A stretch of DNA of 64,000 bases, from contig CBDFHH010000003.1 in the NCBI GenBank assembly GCA_965247665.1, positions 372,001 through 436,000 on the forward strand, given 5' to 3'. This DNA is from CAUZWH01 sp965247665. GTDB lineage: Bacteria; Pseudomonadota; Alphaproteobacteria; SHVV01. The position numbers and the translations under genes are program-made. The notes below the pieces were generated by a model. That model had not been told where the DNA came from. It made no database searches and saw only the letters and a program-made list of their open reading frames with translations. This document shows, piece after piece, positions 33,904-42,125 of the stretch (positions are counted from its first letter, which is position 1; each line of letters starts with the position of its first letter).

Positions 33904-34683
33904 ATGTTGATCGACAGTCACTGCCACCTCGACTTTCCCGAGTTGCGCGACGACATCGACGACGTGTTGCGGCGTGCGCGAGAAGTGGGCGTCGGCGAGA
34001 TGCTTGCGATCTGCACCCGATTGGACCGCTTTGCCGCATTGCGAGACCTCGTCGCCGGCCATGCTTCCCTGTGGTGCTCGGTCGGGGTCCATCCGCACGA
34101 GGTTCAAGACGCAGGCATTGGATTATCGGCGGCTTTGCTCGAGTTGGTACGCGATCCCAAGGTGGTCGCTATCGGCGAAACCGGGCTCGACTACTACTAC
34201 GACCATAGCCCCCGCGATGCACAGCGGCACAGTTTCCAGCATCATATCGCCGCGGCCCGGGAATCCGGTTTGCCGATCGTCATCCACAGCCGCGACGCTG
34301 ATGACGATATGGCCGAGATTTTGGCCGAGGAAACGAGAGTCGGTCCGTTCGGCGGAGTCGTTCATTGTTTTACGGCGAGCCAACAGCTTGCCGAGACGGC
34401 ACTTTCCCTCGGTCTTTACATCTCGTTTTCCGGCATCCTCACGTTCAAGAACGCAGCGGATATTCGCGACGTGGCGCTTGCGGTACCGGCAGAGCGGTTG
34501 CTGATCGAAACCGATTCACCGTATCTCGCACCGGTACCGCACCGGGGCAAACGAAATGAGCCGGCGTTCGTCGCCGACACGGCGTCCTTCCTGGCCGATC
34601 TGCGCGGGATCAGCGTCGAGGCCCTGGCTGCGTTGACGACGCAGAACTTTCGCACGCTCTTCAGCAAGGCGCGCCCGAGCTGA
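33904..34683 (+). CDS. tatD: TatD family metal-dependent hydrolase
   Basis: This 259-residue TIM-barrel deoxyribonuclease/hydrolase has the metal ligands in IDSHCHLDF (two His), the Glu in 'AIGETGLDYYYD', His in 'PIVIHSRDAD' and 'VVHCFTAS', and Asp in 'LIETDSPYLAP'. TatD/YcfH proteins are magnesium-dependent 3'-5' exonucleases with roles in DNA repair. The stop codon shares a base with the next gene's start, so the pair is translationally coupled. Confidence 0.93.
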   Translation: MLIDSHCHLDFPELRDDIDDVLRRAREVGVGEMLAICTRLDRFAALRDLVAGHASLWCSVGVHPHEVQDAGIGLSAALLELVRDPKVVAIGETGLDYYYDHSPRDAQRHSFQHHIAAARESGLPIVIHSRDADDDMAEILAEETRVGPFGGVVHCFTASQQLAETALSLGLYISFSGILTFKNAADIRDVALAVPAERLLIETDSPYLAPVPHRGKRNEPAFVADTASFLADLRGISVEALAALTTQNFRTLFSKARPS

Positions 34684-35465
34684 TGCGCGTGGTCATCCTC
34701 GGCTGCGGTACGGCGGGCGGCGTTCCAAGGATCGGCAACGATTGGGGGAGCTGTGACCCGGCCGAGCCCCGCAACCGGCGGCGGCGGGCATCGATCGCGG
34801 TCGAACACGCCGACACGCGGCTTCTCATCGACACCTCGCCAGATTTGCGAATCCAAGCGATCGATTGTGGTATCGACCGCATCAATGCCGTGCTCTACAC
34901 CCACGACCACGCCGACCACACTCACGGCATCGACGATCTACGTTTCTTCGCCATCCGCCAACGCCACGAAATCGATATTTACGGCGACCGACGGACGCTC
35001 GATTCGATCGAGCAGCGCTTCGGCTACGTCTTCAAGCACGGCGGGCCGCTCTATCCGCCGATCGCGGTGGCACACGAGATCGACGGCCCATTCCGAATTG
35101 GGGCGATAGATATTCTACCGTTCGAGCAGGATCACGCCTCGATGATGACGCTCGGATTCCGCTGCGGTCCGATAGCGTACTCAACCGACGTGGTCAGCCT
35201 GCCGGAAGAAGCATTTCGCGCGCTCGAGGGGGTGCGGGTGTGGATCGTCGATGCATTGCAGGACAAACCGCATCTCACACACGCGCACCTCGAGCGCACC
35301 CTAGAATGGATCGCACGCGTCAAGCCTGAACGCGCCGTGCTCACGCACATGAACTTCACGCTCGATTACGCCGAGCTCAAATCTCGGTTGCCGCAGGACA
35401 TTGAACCCGCGTATGACGGAATGGTTATTGAGATTGATCAGGAGGATAAATCGGTAAGCCGCTGA
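34683..35465 (+). CDS. MBL-fold metallo-hydrolase (PhnP-like)
   Basis: This 260-residue metallo-beta-lactamase-fold enzyme has the metal motif THDHADHTHGID, further ligands in 'EQDHASM' and 'STDVVSLPEE', and a final His in 'LTHMNF'. The N-terminal 'LGCGTAGGVPRIGNDWG' is typical of the PhnP/cyclic phosphodiesterase subgroup. A tatD-MBL pair is common in alphaproteobacteria, and the substrate in that setting is not settled. It overlaps tatD by one base. Confidence 0.9.
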   Translation: MRVVILGCGTAGGVPRIGNDWGSCDPAEPRNRRRRASIAVEHADTRLLIDTSPDLRIQAIDCGIDRINAVLYTHDHADHTHGIDDLRFFAIRQRHEIDIYGDRRTLDSIEQRFGYVFKHGGPLYPPIAVAHEIDGPFRIGAIDILPFEQDHASMMTLGFRCGPIAYSTDVVSLPEEAFRALEGVRVWIVDALQDKPHLTHAHLERTLEWIARVKPERAVLTHMNFTLDYAELKSRLPQDIEPAYDGMVIEIDQEDKSVSR

Positions 35466-35799
35466 TAATATATTTAATATATATTTTTAACATAATACAC
35501 ATTATGGGATTTTTCGGTCACGCATGGTTCTGGCTTGGTTTCTCCGAACGACGCCCCTATCGCGCCTCTTAACCACCGGCCGACCACCGGTATTTCTTGA
35601 CACAAACGACCGCGTCGGGATGCGCCTGCGATTTCCGCCGGACCGGATATCTCCGAACCCGTGACGGTCGGAACGACTCGATGGCCTTGTCGTTGCGGAT
35701 CCGATTCGATCAAGGCACGGCGTCGCGCGCTTTCTTTCGCGCTACAGGTTTTGCATAGTGCGGCACCGTCGTCGTATCTCATCGCGGTTCGCGCAATCA
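35466..35799. other. 334-bp spacer with an extreme AT-rich patch
   Basis: The first 45 bases (35463-35507) are almost only A and T, in sharp contrast to the surrounding GC-rich genome. Downstream, TTGACA occurs near 35598 but without a clear matching -10. A 22-codon frame at 35504 (MGFFGHAWFWLGFSE) is too short to support. No RNA gene or remnant is recognised. The spacer separates the tatD group from mazG and probably includes the mazG promoter. Confidence 0.4.
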
Positions 35800-36645
35800 A
35801 TGACGGAAGTTTCACCGCCCATCGCCAGGCTCCTGGAAATCATGGCGGCCTTGCGACACCCGGAAACCGGATGTCCCTGGGACCGCGAGCAGGACTTCTC
35901 GACGATCGCGCCCTACACCATCGAGGAAGCGTACGAGGTTGCGGAGGCGATCCGTACTGACGACCGCGAAGGATTACGCAGCGAACTCGGCGATCTGCTG
36001 TTCCAGGTGGTGTTCTACGCCCAGATGTCGCGTGAAGAAGGCGGTTTCGACTTCGACGATATCGTCAGGACCATCTCCGACAAAATGGTCCGTCGCCATC
36101 CCCATGTTTTCGCATCGTCCGCGCCGGTTGCGGATGCCGGTGCACAAACGCGCAAGTGGGAGGACATCAAGGCCGCAGAGCGACGGCAAATGTCGGATTC
36201 AAAAGCAAGCGTTCTCGATGACATCCCGCGCGGTTTCCCTGCCCTGTTGCGGGCCTGCAAGCTGCAGCGGCGCGCCGCTCGGGTCGGATTCGATTGGCGC
36301 GACGCTGCCCCGATCTTCGCCAAAATCGACGAGGAGGTCGCCGAGCTGCAAGAGGCGGTTCGCGATGGAGATCGCAGCGCACAGAAGGCCGAAATCGGCG
36401 ACCTGCTGTTCGTCTGCGCCAATCTGTCACGTCATTTCGGAATCGATCCGGAAGATGCGTTGCGCGCGGCCAACGCAAAATTCGAAACGCGCTTCCGGCG
36501 TATCGAACATTGGCTGACGGAACGGGGACGATCGCCGGAGCAGGCGACGCTCGAGGAATTGGATGCGCTGTGGAACCGTGCGAAAGCGGAAGAGAGCGGC
36601 CAGCCGTCGATCGAGGGCGACACCGATACGGAGGGCGATAAATGA
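35800..36645 (+). CDS. mazG: Nucleoside triphosphate pyrophosphohydrolase
   Basis: This 281-residue protein has two MazG domains. The first includes 'GCPWDREQDFSTIAPYTI' and EEAYEVAEAI, the E-x2-E metal site; the second is 'KIDEEVAELQEAV' with 'EIGDLLFVCANL'. MazG hydrolyses (d)NTPs, including aberrant nucleotides, to NMP and pyrophosphate. The frame is open from 35758, but the ATG at 35800 (MTEVSPPIARL) fits the family start. It overlaps the following SDR gene by 4 bases (ATGA). Confidence 0.93.
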   Translation: MTEVSPPIARLLEIMAALRHPETGCPWDREQDFSTIAPYTIEEAYEVAEAIRTDDREGLRSELGDLLFQVVFYAQMSREEGGFDFDDIVRTISDKMVRRHPHVFASSAPVADAGAQTRKWEDIKAAERRQMSDSKASVLDDIPRGFPALLRACKLQRRAARVGFDWRDAAPIFAKIDEEVAELQEAVRDGDRSAQKAEIGDLLFVCANLSRHFGIDPEDALRAANAKFETRFRRIEHWLTERGRSPEQATLEELDALWNRAKAEESGQPSIEGDTDTEGDK

Positions 36646-37421
36646 TCGATCCGGCCACCCTGACGGTATTTGTCACCGGTGCCAGCGCCGGATTTGGCGC
36701 CGCCGCGGCGCGTCAGTTCGCAGAGCGCGGCGCGATGGTGGTGGCTTCCGCGCGTCGGTTCGATCGCGTCGCAACAATCCGTGACCGCCTACCGAATTTG
36801 TTTCGCGACAACGTCTTGGCCGTCGAACTTGACGTACGCGATGACGCCGCGGTCAAGCAAACGCTCCAAGATCTTCCTGCGGAGTTCGCCGCTATCGATG
36901 TCCTGATCAACAACGCGGGATTGGCGCTGGGTATGGGCCCGGCCCAAAGCGCAGACATGGACGATTGGGAGGTGATGATCGACACCAACATCAAGGGGTT
37001 GATTTACTGCACGCGGGCAATCCTGCCGGGGATGGTCGAGCGCGAGCGCGGCCACATCATCAATCTCGGCTCTGTCGCCGGCACCTACCCTTACCCCGGC
37101 GGCAACGTTTATGGTGGCACCAAGGCGTTCGTGCACCAATTCTCGCTCAATCTGCGCGCCGACCTATCGGGAACGAAAATCCGGGTGACCAGCGTCGAAC
37201 CGGGAATGGCCGACACCGAGTTCTCCGAAGTGCGCTTCAAAGGCGATGGAGCGAAGGCAGCCTCGGTCTATCGGGGTATGAAGCCGACATCCGCCGACGA
37301 TATCGCCGACGTTATCCGTTACGTTGCCACCACGCCGGCCCACGTCAATATCAACCGGGTCGAGATCATGCCCGTACAGCAGGCCTTCGCAACATTCGCG
37401 GTGAGCCGCGACGACGGCTAA
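36642..37421 (+). CDS. SDR family oxidoreductase, YdfG-like
   Basis: This 259-residue short-chain dehydrogenase has the cofactor loop TGASAGFGAAAA, NNAGLALG, a catalytic Ser in 'LGSVAGTYPYPG', and Y-x3-K in YGGTKAFVHQF. The layout 'VEPGMADTEFSEVRFKGD' and the late 'VNINRVEIMPVQQ' are typical of the YdfG group, NADP-dependent 3-hydroxy acid (L-allo-threonine, 3-hydroxypropionate) dehydrogenases. It is coupled to mazG by a 4-base overlap and convergent with hflX across 269 bases without a feature. Confidence 0.9.
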   Translation: MIDPATLTVFVTGASAGFGAAAARQFAERGAMVVASARRFDRVATIRDRLPNLFRDNVLAVELDVRDDAAVKQTLQDLPAEFAAIDVLINNAGLALGMGPAQSADMDDWEVMIDTNIKGLIYCTRAILPGMVERERGHIINLGSVAGTYPYPGGNVYGGTKAFVHQFSLNLRADLSGTKIRVTSVEPGMADTEFSEVRFKGDGAKAASVYRGMKPTSADDIADVIRYVATTPAHVNINRVEIMPVQQAFATFAVSRDDG

Positions 37422-37690
37422 CGCCAACCAGCTAACTAAGCCCCTGCCCTTTTTGCGCCGGCGTTGGGATCGGCCCGACGCCACGCTCGTCGCCGGGTCA
37501 GCCACCGGGACGGAGCGCGCGCGCTGTTTCGCACGATTCGTCGAACCGGTTCTCATGTCCAGCTATCGACGGCGCGGTGAGCGAGGAGATTCGGCGATGC
37601 GCAATGCCGCCATAGCGCTCGATTGACGGCTGACGACCCTAGCGAAGCGGTCGTTCGGGCGCCAAACGAGGCCAGAAACTCCAGTCCGGC

Positions 37691-39025
37691 CTAGTGAATA
37701 CGAACGCTCGGCTCCGACGCGGCGATCCGCTCCAGACGGTGTCGGTTTATGTCGTTCATACTGACGCGGATACGCGCACTGTCATCGCCATCGTCCCGGG
37801 CGATGATTTCACCGTGCCGATAGAGCCAGGCAAGGTTCTTGCCATCGTCGATCGCGACCTCGACCTCGATCACGCGGTTGGCCGCCGATAGCGCCGCGTC
37901 GATCGCCGACAGCAACTCGTGACAGCCGCGTCCGTCGATGGCGGAGAGCGGTACGGCCACGCCATTGCGGCGCGCATTGTTGGTGATACGCACGTGATCC
38001 TCTTGGGCGAGGAGGTCGATTTTGTTCCGCGCCTCGATGATGGGCGGGTGGCTTTCGCTGCCTACTCCAATGTCGGTCAGAACTCGAAGGACGTCGTCGC
38101 GTTGCTCATCGCTCTCCGGGTGCGAAATGTCGCGGACATGAACGAGGAGTTCGGCATGCAAGACCTCTTCGAGAGTCGCCGAAAAGGCGGCAACCAACTC
38201 GTGCGGCAGTTCGGAGATAAAACCGACAGTATCCGACAGGATGACCGACTGACCGCTTGGCAGCTCAACCCGCCGCATGGTTGGGTCGAGGGTGGCGAAC
38301 AGCGCGTTGCGCGCCGTCGCATCCGCCCCGGTGAAGCGGTTGAACAGGGTCGACTTTCCGGCGTTGGTGTAACCGACCAGCGCGACCACCGGAAACGGCA
38401 CCTTCTGCCGCTCTTTGCGGTGCAGGCCACGGGTGCCGCGGACCGACTTCAGTTGGCGTCTAATACGCTCTATCCGAGCGTCGATATGCCGGCGGTCGGC
38501 CTCGAGTTGAGACTCGCCCGGCCCGCCCAGGAAGCCATAGCCGCCGCGCTGACGCTCGAGGTGGGTCCACGACCTGACCAGTCGACTGCGCTGATAACTC
38601 AGCGCGGCGAGTTCGACCTGGAGACTGCCCTCGCGCGTGCGCGCCCGCGCGCCGAATATCTCGAGTATCAAGCCGGTGCGATCGATCACCTTGGTCTGCC
38701 AGGAACGTTCAAGGTTACGTTGTTGTATCGGTGCGAGCGCGTCGTCGACAATCACGACATCGATTTGATGCGCCGCGACCAGAGCGGCGATCTCCTCGAT
38801 TCTACCGTCGGCGAATAGGGTCCCCGGCTTGCGGCGGCCAATCGCGGTGGTGAGTGCATCGACTACGGTTAGGCCGATCCCGCGTGCCACCCCGACGGCT
38901 TCGGCCAGCCTCGTGTCAGGCGTGCGAGCACCGCCGCCGCGAGAGCGCTGCTTGGTGAATGGATGGACGACAAGCGCTCGGCGCTTGACCGTCGGATTCA
39001 CACCGTCGAAATGCGAGGCCGTCAA
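37691..39025 (-). CDS. hflX: GTPase HflX
   Basis: This 444-residue ribosome-associated GTPase has an N-terminal HflX domain with 'TLFADGRIEEIAALV' and the 'RTREGSLQVELAAL' to GGYGFLGGPGE loop that touches the peptidyl transferase centre. The G domain has G1 GYTNAGKST, G3 'DTVGFI' and G4 NKID. HflX splits stalled or heat-damaged 70S ribosomes. It lies one base after hfq on the same strand, the usual hfq-hflX pairing, and should share its promoter. Confidence 0.96.
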   Translation of the reverse strand: MTASHFDGVNPTVKRRALVVHPFTKQRSRGGGARTPDTRLAEAVGVARGIGLTVVDALTTAIGRRKPGTLFADGRIEEIAALVAAHQIDVVIVDDALAPIQQRNLERSWQTKVIDRTGLILEIFGARARTREGSLQVELAALSYQRSRLVRSWTHLERQRGGYGFLGGPGESQLEADRRHIDARIERIRRQLKSVRGTRGLHRKERQKVPFPVVALVGYTNAGKSTLFNRFTGADATARNALFATLDPTMRRVELPSGQSVILSDTVGFISELPHELVAAFSATLEEVLHAELLVHVRDISHPESDEQRDDVLRVLTDIGVGSESHPPIIEARNKIDLLAQEDHVRITNNARRNGVAVPLSAIDGRGCHELLSAIDAALSAANRVIEVEVAIDDGKNLAWLYRHGEIIARDDGDDSARIRVSMNDINRHRLERIAASEPSVRIH

Positions 39026-39026
39026 C

Positions 39027-39299
39027 TCACTCCGCAGCAGCGGCCTCGGTTGCCGCGCTCTCTTCCTGATCGCCCTCGAACAATTGAACGGGCTGGGCCG
39101 GCATTACGGTCGAGATCGCGTGCTTGTAGACCAATTGGGCGTGGCCATCGCGACGCAGCAAGACCGAGAAATTGTCAAACCAGGTAATCACGCCCTGGAG
39201 TTTGACCCCGTTGACAAGAAAGACCGTAACGGGTGCTTTGTTTTTGCGGATATGGTTGAGAAAAACGTCCTGAAGGTTCTGGGTTTTTGTTGGGGACAT
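39027..39299 (-). CDS. hfq: RNA chaperone Hfq
   Basis: This 90-residue Sm-like RNA-binding protein has Sm1 'VTVFLVNGVKLQGVITWFD' with F/N-x-F-x-V-L-L and Sm2 'YKHAISTVMP' ending in the K-H pair that binds U-rich RNA. A short Ala/Glu-rich tail follows. The open frame extends to 39332, but the start MSPTKTQN at 39299, behind AAGGGAAA, matches the family. It acts as a hexamer in sRNA-mRNA pairing. A 276-bp IS630 remnant sits about 120 bases upstream and could affect its promoter. Confidence 0.96.
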   Translation of the reverse strand: MSPTKTQNLQDVFLNHIRKNKAPVTVFLVNGVKLQGVITWFDNFSVLLRRDGHAQLVYKHAISTVMPAQPVQLFEGDQEESAATEAAAAE

Positions 39300-39423
39300 G
39301 GGGGTTTCCCTTCTGTTGTACACGCTTATCATGCCTCGTATAGCGATCCATCGTGAAGAGTTTTAATGACACCAATCCAGCCCGATCGGGCGAAACCTCC
39401 TATTTCGTGCCGACCGTATACTA

Positions 39424-39699
39424 GAGCGTTTTTCGATCTGACAGAATCTTCTGTATTTTCAATTGGTTGTGTCTGTGATTCAAGATGCGTGCTGGTGAAG
39501 GAGGCCAGCCTGCATCCCGACTTCAACCCGATCGAGATGGCCTTCTCCAAGTTCAAGGCCAACCTCAAGCGCCGGGCCGCCCATACCGTCACAGAACTCT
39601 GGGAGGCCATCGCCCAAACAACAGACATCTTCACCTCGGCCGAGTGCCAAAACTACTTCGCCGCCGCAGGATATGACCGCAAGTGATCGGAAAATGCTC
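39424..39699 (+). mobile_element. Internally deleted IS630-family element
   Basis: Terminal inverted repeats GAGCGTTTTTCGATC (39424-39438) and GATCGGAAAATGCTC (39685-39699) match at 13 of 15 positions. TA dinucleotides flank both ends (39422-39423 and 39700-39701), as expected of IS630/Tc1 target duplication. Inside, a typical left-end sequence is joined directly to the last 58 codons of the transposase. The element is 276 bp, so most of the transposase is deleted. It could be mobilised only in trans. Confidence 0.85.
39510..39686 (+). pseudogene. IS630-type transposase, C-terminal fragment
   Basis: The frame gives LHPDFNPIEMAFSKFKANL, then 'RRAAHTVTELWEAI' and 'CQNYFAAAGY', the end of the DDE domain including the catalytic Glu in the NPIE motif. 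Upstream catalytic Asp residues are absent. The same frame is open back to 39366, but that part is outside the transposase. It is the only coding remains within the deleted element. Confidence 0.85.
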
Positions 39700-39761
39700 T
39701 AGATGGGAAGCGGACTTCTCCATACAACCTCTACCACGCCGCGAACCGCCCGGGACGGGGT

Positions 39762-40613
39762 TCAACCGACCAACGCATCGAGATAGCTACGGTAAAGTTC
39801 TCGCAGTCCGGCGACGATCGGGCCTACCCGTCCGCTACCGACGGCACGGCCGTCGATGCGCACGACCGGCATGACGAAACTCGTTGTGCTGGTCAGGAAG
39901 GCTTCGCTCGAAGCGTACGCTTCCTCTACGACAAACGCTCGCTCTACCACTTTCAATCCGTTTTCGCCGGCGAGTTCGATGAGGGTTGCACGAGTTACGC
40001 CACTTAGCAGAGCGTCGCTTGGACGCCGCGTAACCAGATCTCCGCCGACCACGATCCACGCATTGGTCGAGCCACCTTCGGTTACGCGTCCGTCGGCGTC
40101 GACGAGCCAAGCATCGTATGCCCCGACTTCAATGGCCGCCTGCTTGGCGAGTATGTTGGGCAACAGGGCGGTTGACTTAATGTCACATCGGCGCCAGCGC
40201 AGATCCGGCCGCGTGACGACTTCGACGCCGTCGGGATGCCGTTCGTCCGGTGGCGGCATGTTGGTCGCGATCACGATGAGTGCGGGACGCACGGCACTCG
40301 GGAAAACGTGGCTGCGTGGCGCCGTTCCACGGGTGACTTGGACGTAGACCAGACCTTCTGAAACGCGATTGCGGCGGATGCATTCGTTGGCGATCAGACC
40401 GAGGGACTCTCGTGAGCAGGGCAGCTTGAGCCCTATCTCGGACGAGGACCGGCTAAGTCGGTCGAAGTGCTGGCGATAATCGATCAATTCTCGGCGCCAC
40501 ACGCCGATCGCTTCATAGATCGAATCGGCAAACTGAAAGCCTCGATCCTCGACATGAACCGCCGCCTCGGCGTAGCGGCAGTAGCGGCCATTGACATAGA
40601 CGATGCGCGGCAT
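39762..40613 (-). CDS. dat: D-amino-acid transaminase (branched-chain aminotransferase class IV)
   Basis: This 283-residue PLP-dependent fold-type IV aminotransferase has the Schiff-base Lys in 'RRCDIKSTALLPN'. The N-terminal 'VEDRGFQFADSIYEAI' and 'EGGSTNAWIVVGG' with 'LLSGVTRATLIELA' match D-alanine aminotransferase. It interconverts D-alanine and 2-oxoglutarate with pyruvate and D-glutamate, feeding peptidoglycan precursors. It lies one base after trkH on the same strand, so probably shares that transcript. Confidence 0.88.
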   Translation of the reverse strand: MPRIVYVNGRYCRYAEAAVHVEDRGFQFADSIYEAIGVWRRELIDYRQHFDRLSRSSSEIGLKLPCSRESLGLIANECIRRNRVSEGLVYVQVTRGTAPRSHVFPSAVRPALIVIATNMPPPDERHPDGVEVVTRPDLRWRRCDIKSTALLPNILAKQAAIEVGAYDAWLVDADGRVTEGGSTNAWIVVGGDLVTRRPSDALLSGVTRATLIELAGENGLKVVERAFVVEEAYASSEAFLTSTTSFVMPVVRIDGRAVGSGRVGPIVAGLRELYRSYLDALVG

Positions 40614-42068
40614 TCAACGCTGCCAGAACGAGCGCCGAACGAGTACCAGAAACGCCAATAGCTCGAGCCGGCCCAACACCATCGCCAGGCACAGCGCCCA
40701 TTTTGCACCGGTACTCAGAGCGCTATAGCCACTTCCCGTGGGGTCGATAATGCTTGCCACAGGCCCGGCGTTGCTAAGCGCGGCCGCCGCCATCGTCAGC
40801 GACCCCCGGAATCCGAGCCCGGCCAGTGCCAGGACACCCGCAAAGGCAGCGAGTGCGACGACAAAGAAGAAGAAGAAACTCCAGGCGGCCACCATTGCAG
40901 CATCGGGGACCACGCGCTGGCCGTAGTGAATTCGGACGACGCCGTGCGGGTGCGGCAACCTAGCCAATTCCCTCGCCGCCTGCTTCAAAAACAACAGCAC
41001 CCGCATCATCTTCAGGCCGCCGGCGGTGGAGCCGGTGGAACCGCCGACCAACACGAGCGCCAGCAAAACGACCGGCACGAACAACGGCCATGCCGACGCA
41101 TCCGCCGTGGCGAACCCGGTCGTCGTCATCACCGAAACCACCGTAAACAACGAATGACGCATTCTCGTCTGCCACAGCTCAGCCTCGTAAGGCGCGCCGG
41201 CGGCGAGGTAGGTTGCGATCAGCGCGGCGAGCCCGATCACCGCAAACAGACGAAGCTCCGGATCCCTGATGTATGCTCCCGGGGTGCCATGCAATGCTGC
41301 CCAATGAAGGGTAAAATTGAGTGCGGCGGCGATCATGAAGACGATCAAAACGATCTCGGCGGCGGGATTGGCAAAAACGGCCACCGATCCGGCGTGGTTG
41401 CTGAATCCGGTGGTCGACAGCGTCGAGAACGCATGCGTGAGCGACTCAAACAGGGGCATCCCCGAAATCCAAAGCGCGGCCGTGCAGGCAAGTGTGAGAG
41501 CGACATAAATCTTCCAGACCGAACGCACGCCCTCGACCAGACGCGGCATCAGCGCATCGCGCTCTCCCCGCGGCATCGCGCTTCGATACAATTGGATTCC
41601 GCTAATGCCGTAGAGTGAAAGTAGGGCAAGTGCGAAAACGATGGTCGACAAGCCCCCGATCCAGCCGACCATGGCGCGCCAAAACAGCACGCTTTGCGGG
41701 GTGGTCGCGAAATCGACCAAGACCGTCGCACCCGTGGTGGTGAGGCCGGATACAGCTTCGAAATAAGCATCCGTCGGGGTAGCGAAGGTGGGGCTGAAGT
41801 AGAGCGGCAAGGCTGCGAATAACGGAAGCAGCAGCCACAACAGGACCGCCAGCAGAAAGCCCTCGCGTTTGGACACCTCTTGGGCCGCGCCGCGAGTCGC
41901 GATCGCTAGGCCACCTCCCGCGAACGAGGTCAAGGCGGCCGCAACGAAAAACGTCAAGGCCTGGCGATACTCCTCGAGGCCCAGCGCCACCGCGGCAGGC
42001 AAGACCATGGCACCGGCTATGAGCAACAAGCCCCAGCCTACCGCAGCGAAAATGGTCGCATAGGACAC
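40614..42068 (-). CDS. trkH: Trk potassium uptake protein, membrane subunit TrkH
   Basis: This 484-residue polytopic protein is built on the four M1-P-M2 repeats of the SKT potassium transporters. Selectivity-filter loops are visible in 'SGLTTTGATVLVDF', FSTLSTTGFSNH, 'SVMTTTGFATAD' and GSTGSTAGGLKMMR. The segments around them are strongly hydrophobic. It forms the pore that is gated by TrkA, encoded 57 bases upstream on the same strand. The length matches the family. Confidence 0.94.
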   Translation of the reverse strand: MSYATIFAAVGWGLLLIAGAMVLPAAVALGLEEYRQALTFFVAAALTSFAGGGLAIATRGAAQEVSKREGFLLAVLLWLLLPLFAALPLYFSPTFATPTDAYFEAVSGLTTTGATVLVDFATTPQSVLFWRAMVGWIGGLSTIVFALALLSLYGISGIQLYRSAMPRGERDALMPRLVEGVRSVWKIYVALTLACTAALWISGMPLFESLTHAFSTLSTTGFSNHAGSVAVFANPAAEIVLIVFMIAAALNFTLHWAALHGTPGAYIRDPELRLFAVIGLAALIATYLAAGAPYEAELWQTRMRHSLFTVVSVMTTTGFATADASAWPLFVPVVLLALVLVGGSTGSTAGGLKMMRVLLFLKQAARELARLPHPHGVVRIHYGQRVVPDAAMVAAWSFFFFFVVALAAFAGVLALAGLGFRGSLTMAAAALSNAGPVASIIDPTGSGYSALSTGAKWALCLAMVLGRLELLAFLVLVRRSFWQR

Positions 42069-42125
42069 CGATCACCGCCGATCAGGGTTGGCCCGTGCTT
42101 ACCTGCTAGACCTGGATACCGGCGC

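Noticed and set aside
32947..34107. 386-codon minus-strand frame opposite metG and tatD
   Set aside because: It spans the junction of two clear + strand genes; shadow of GC-rich coding.
35504..35572. 22-codon frame starting MGFFGHAWFW
   Set aside because: Too short, no ribosome-binding site, and no neighbour relation; not supportable as a small protein.
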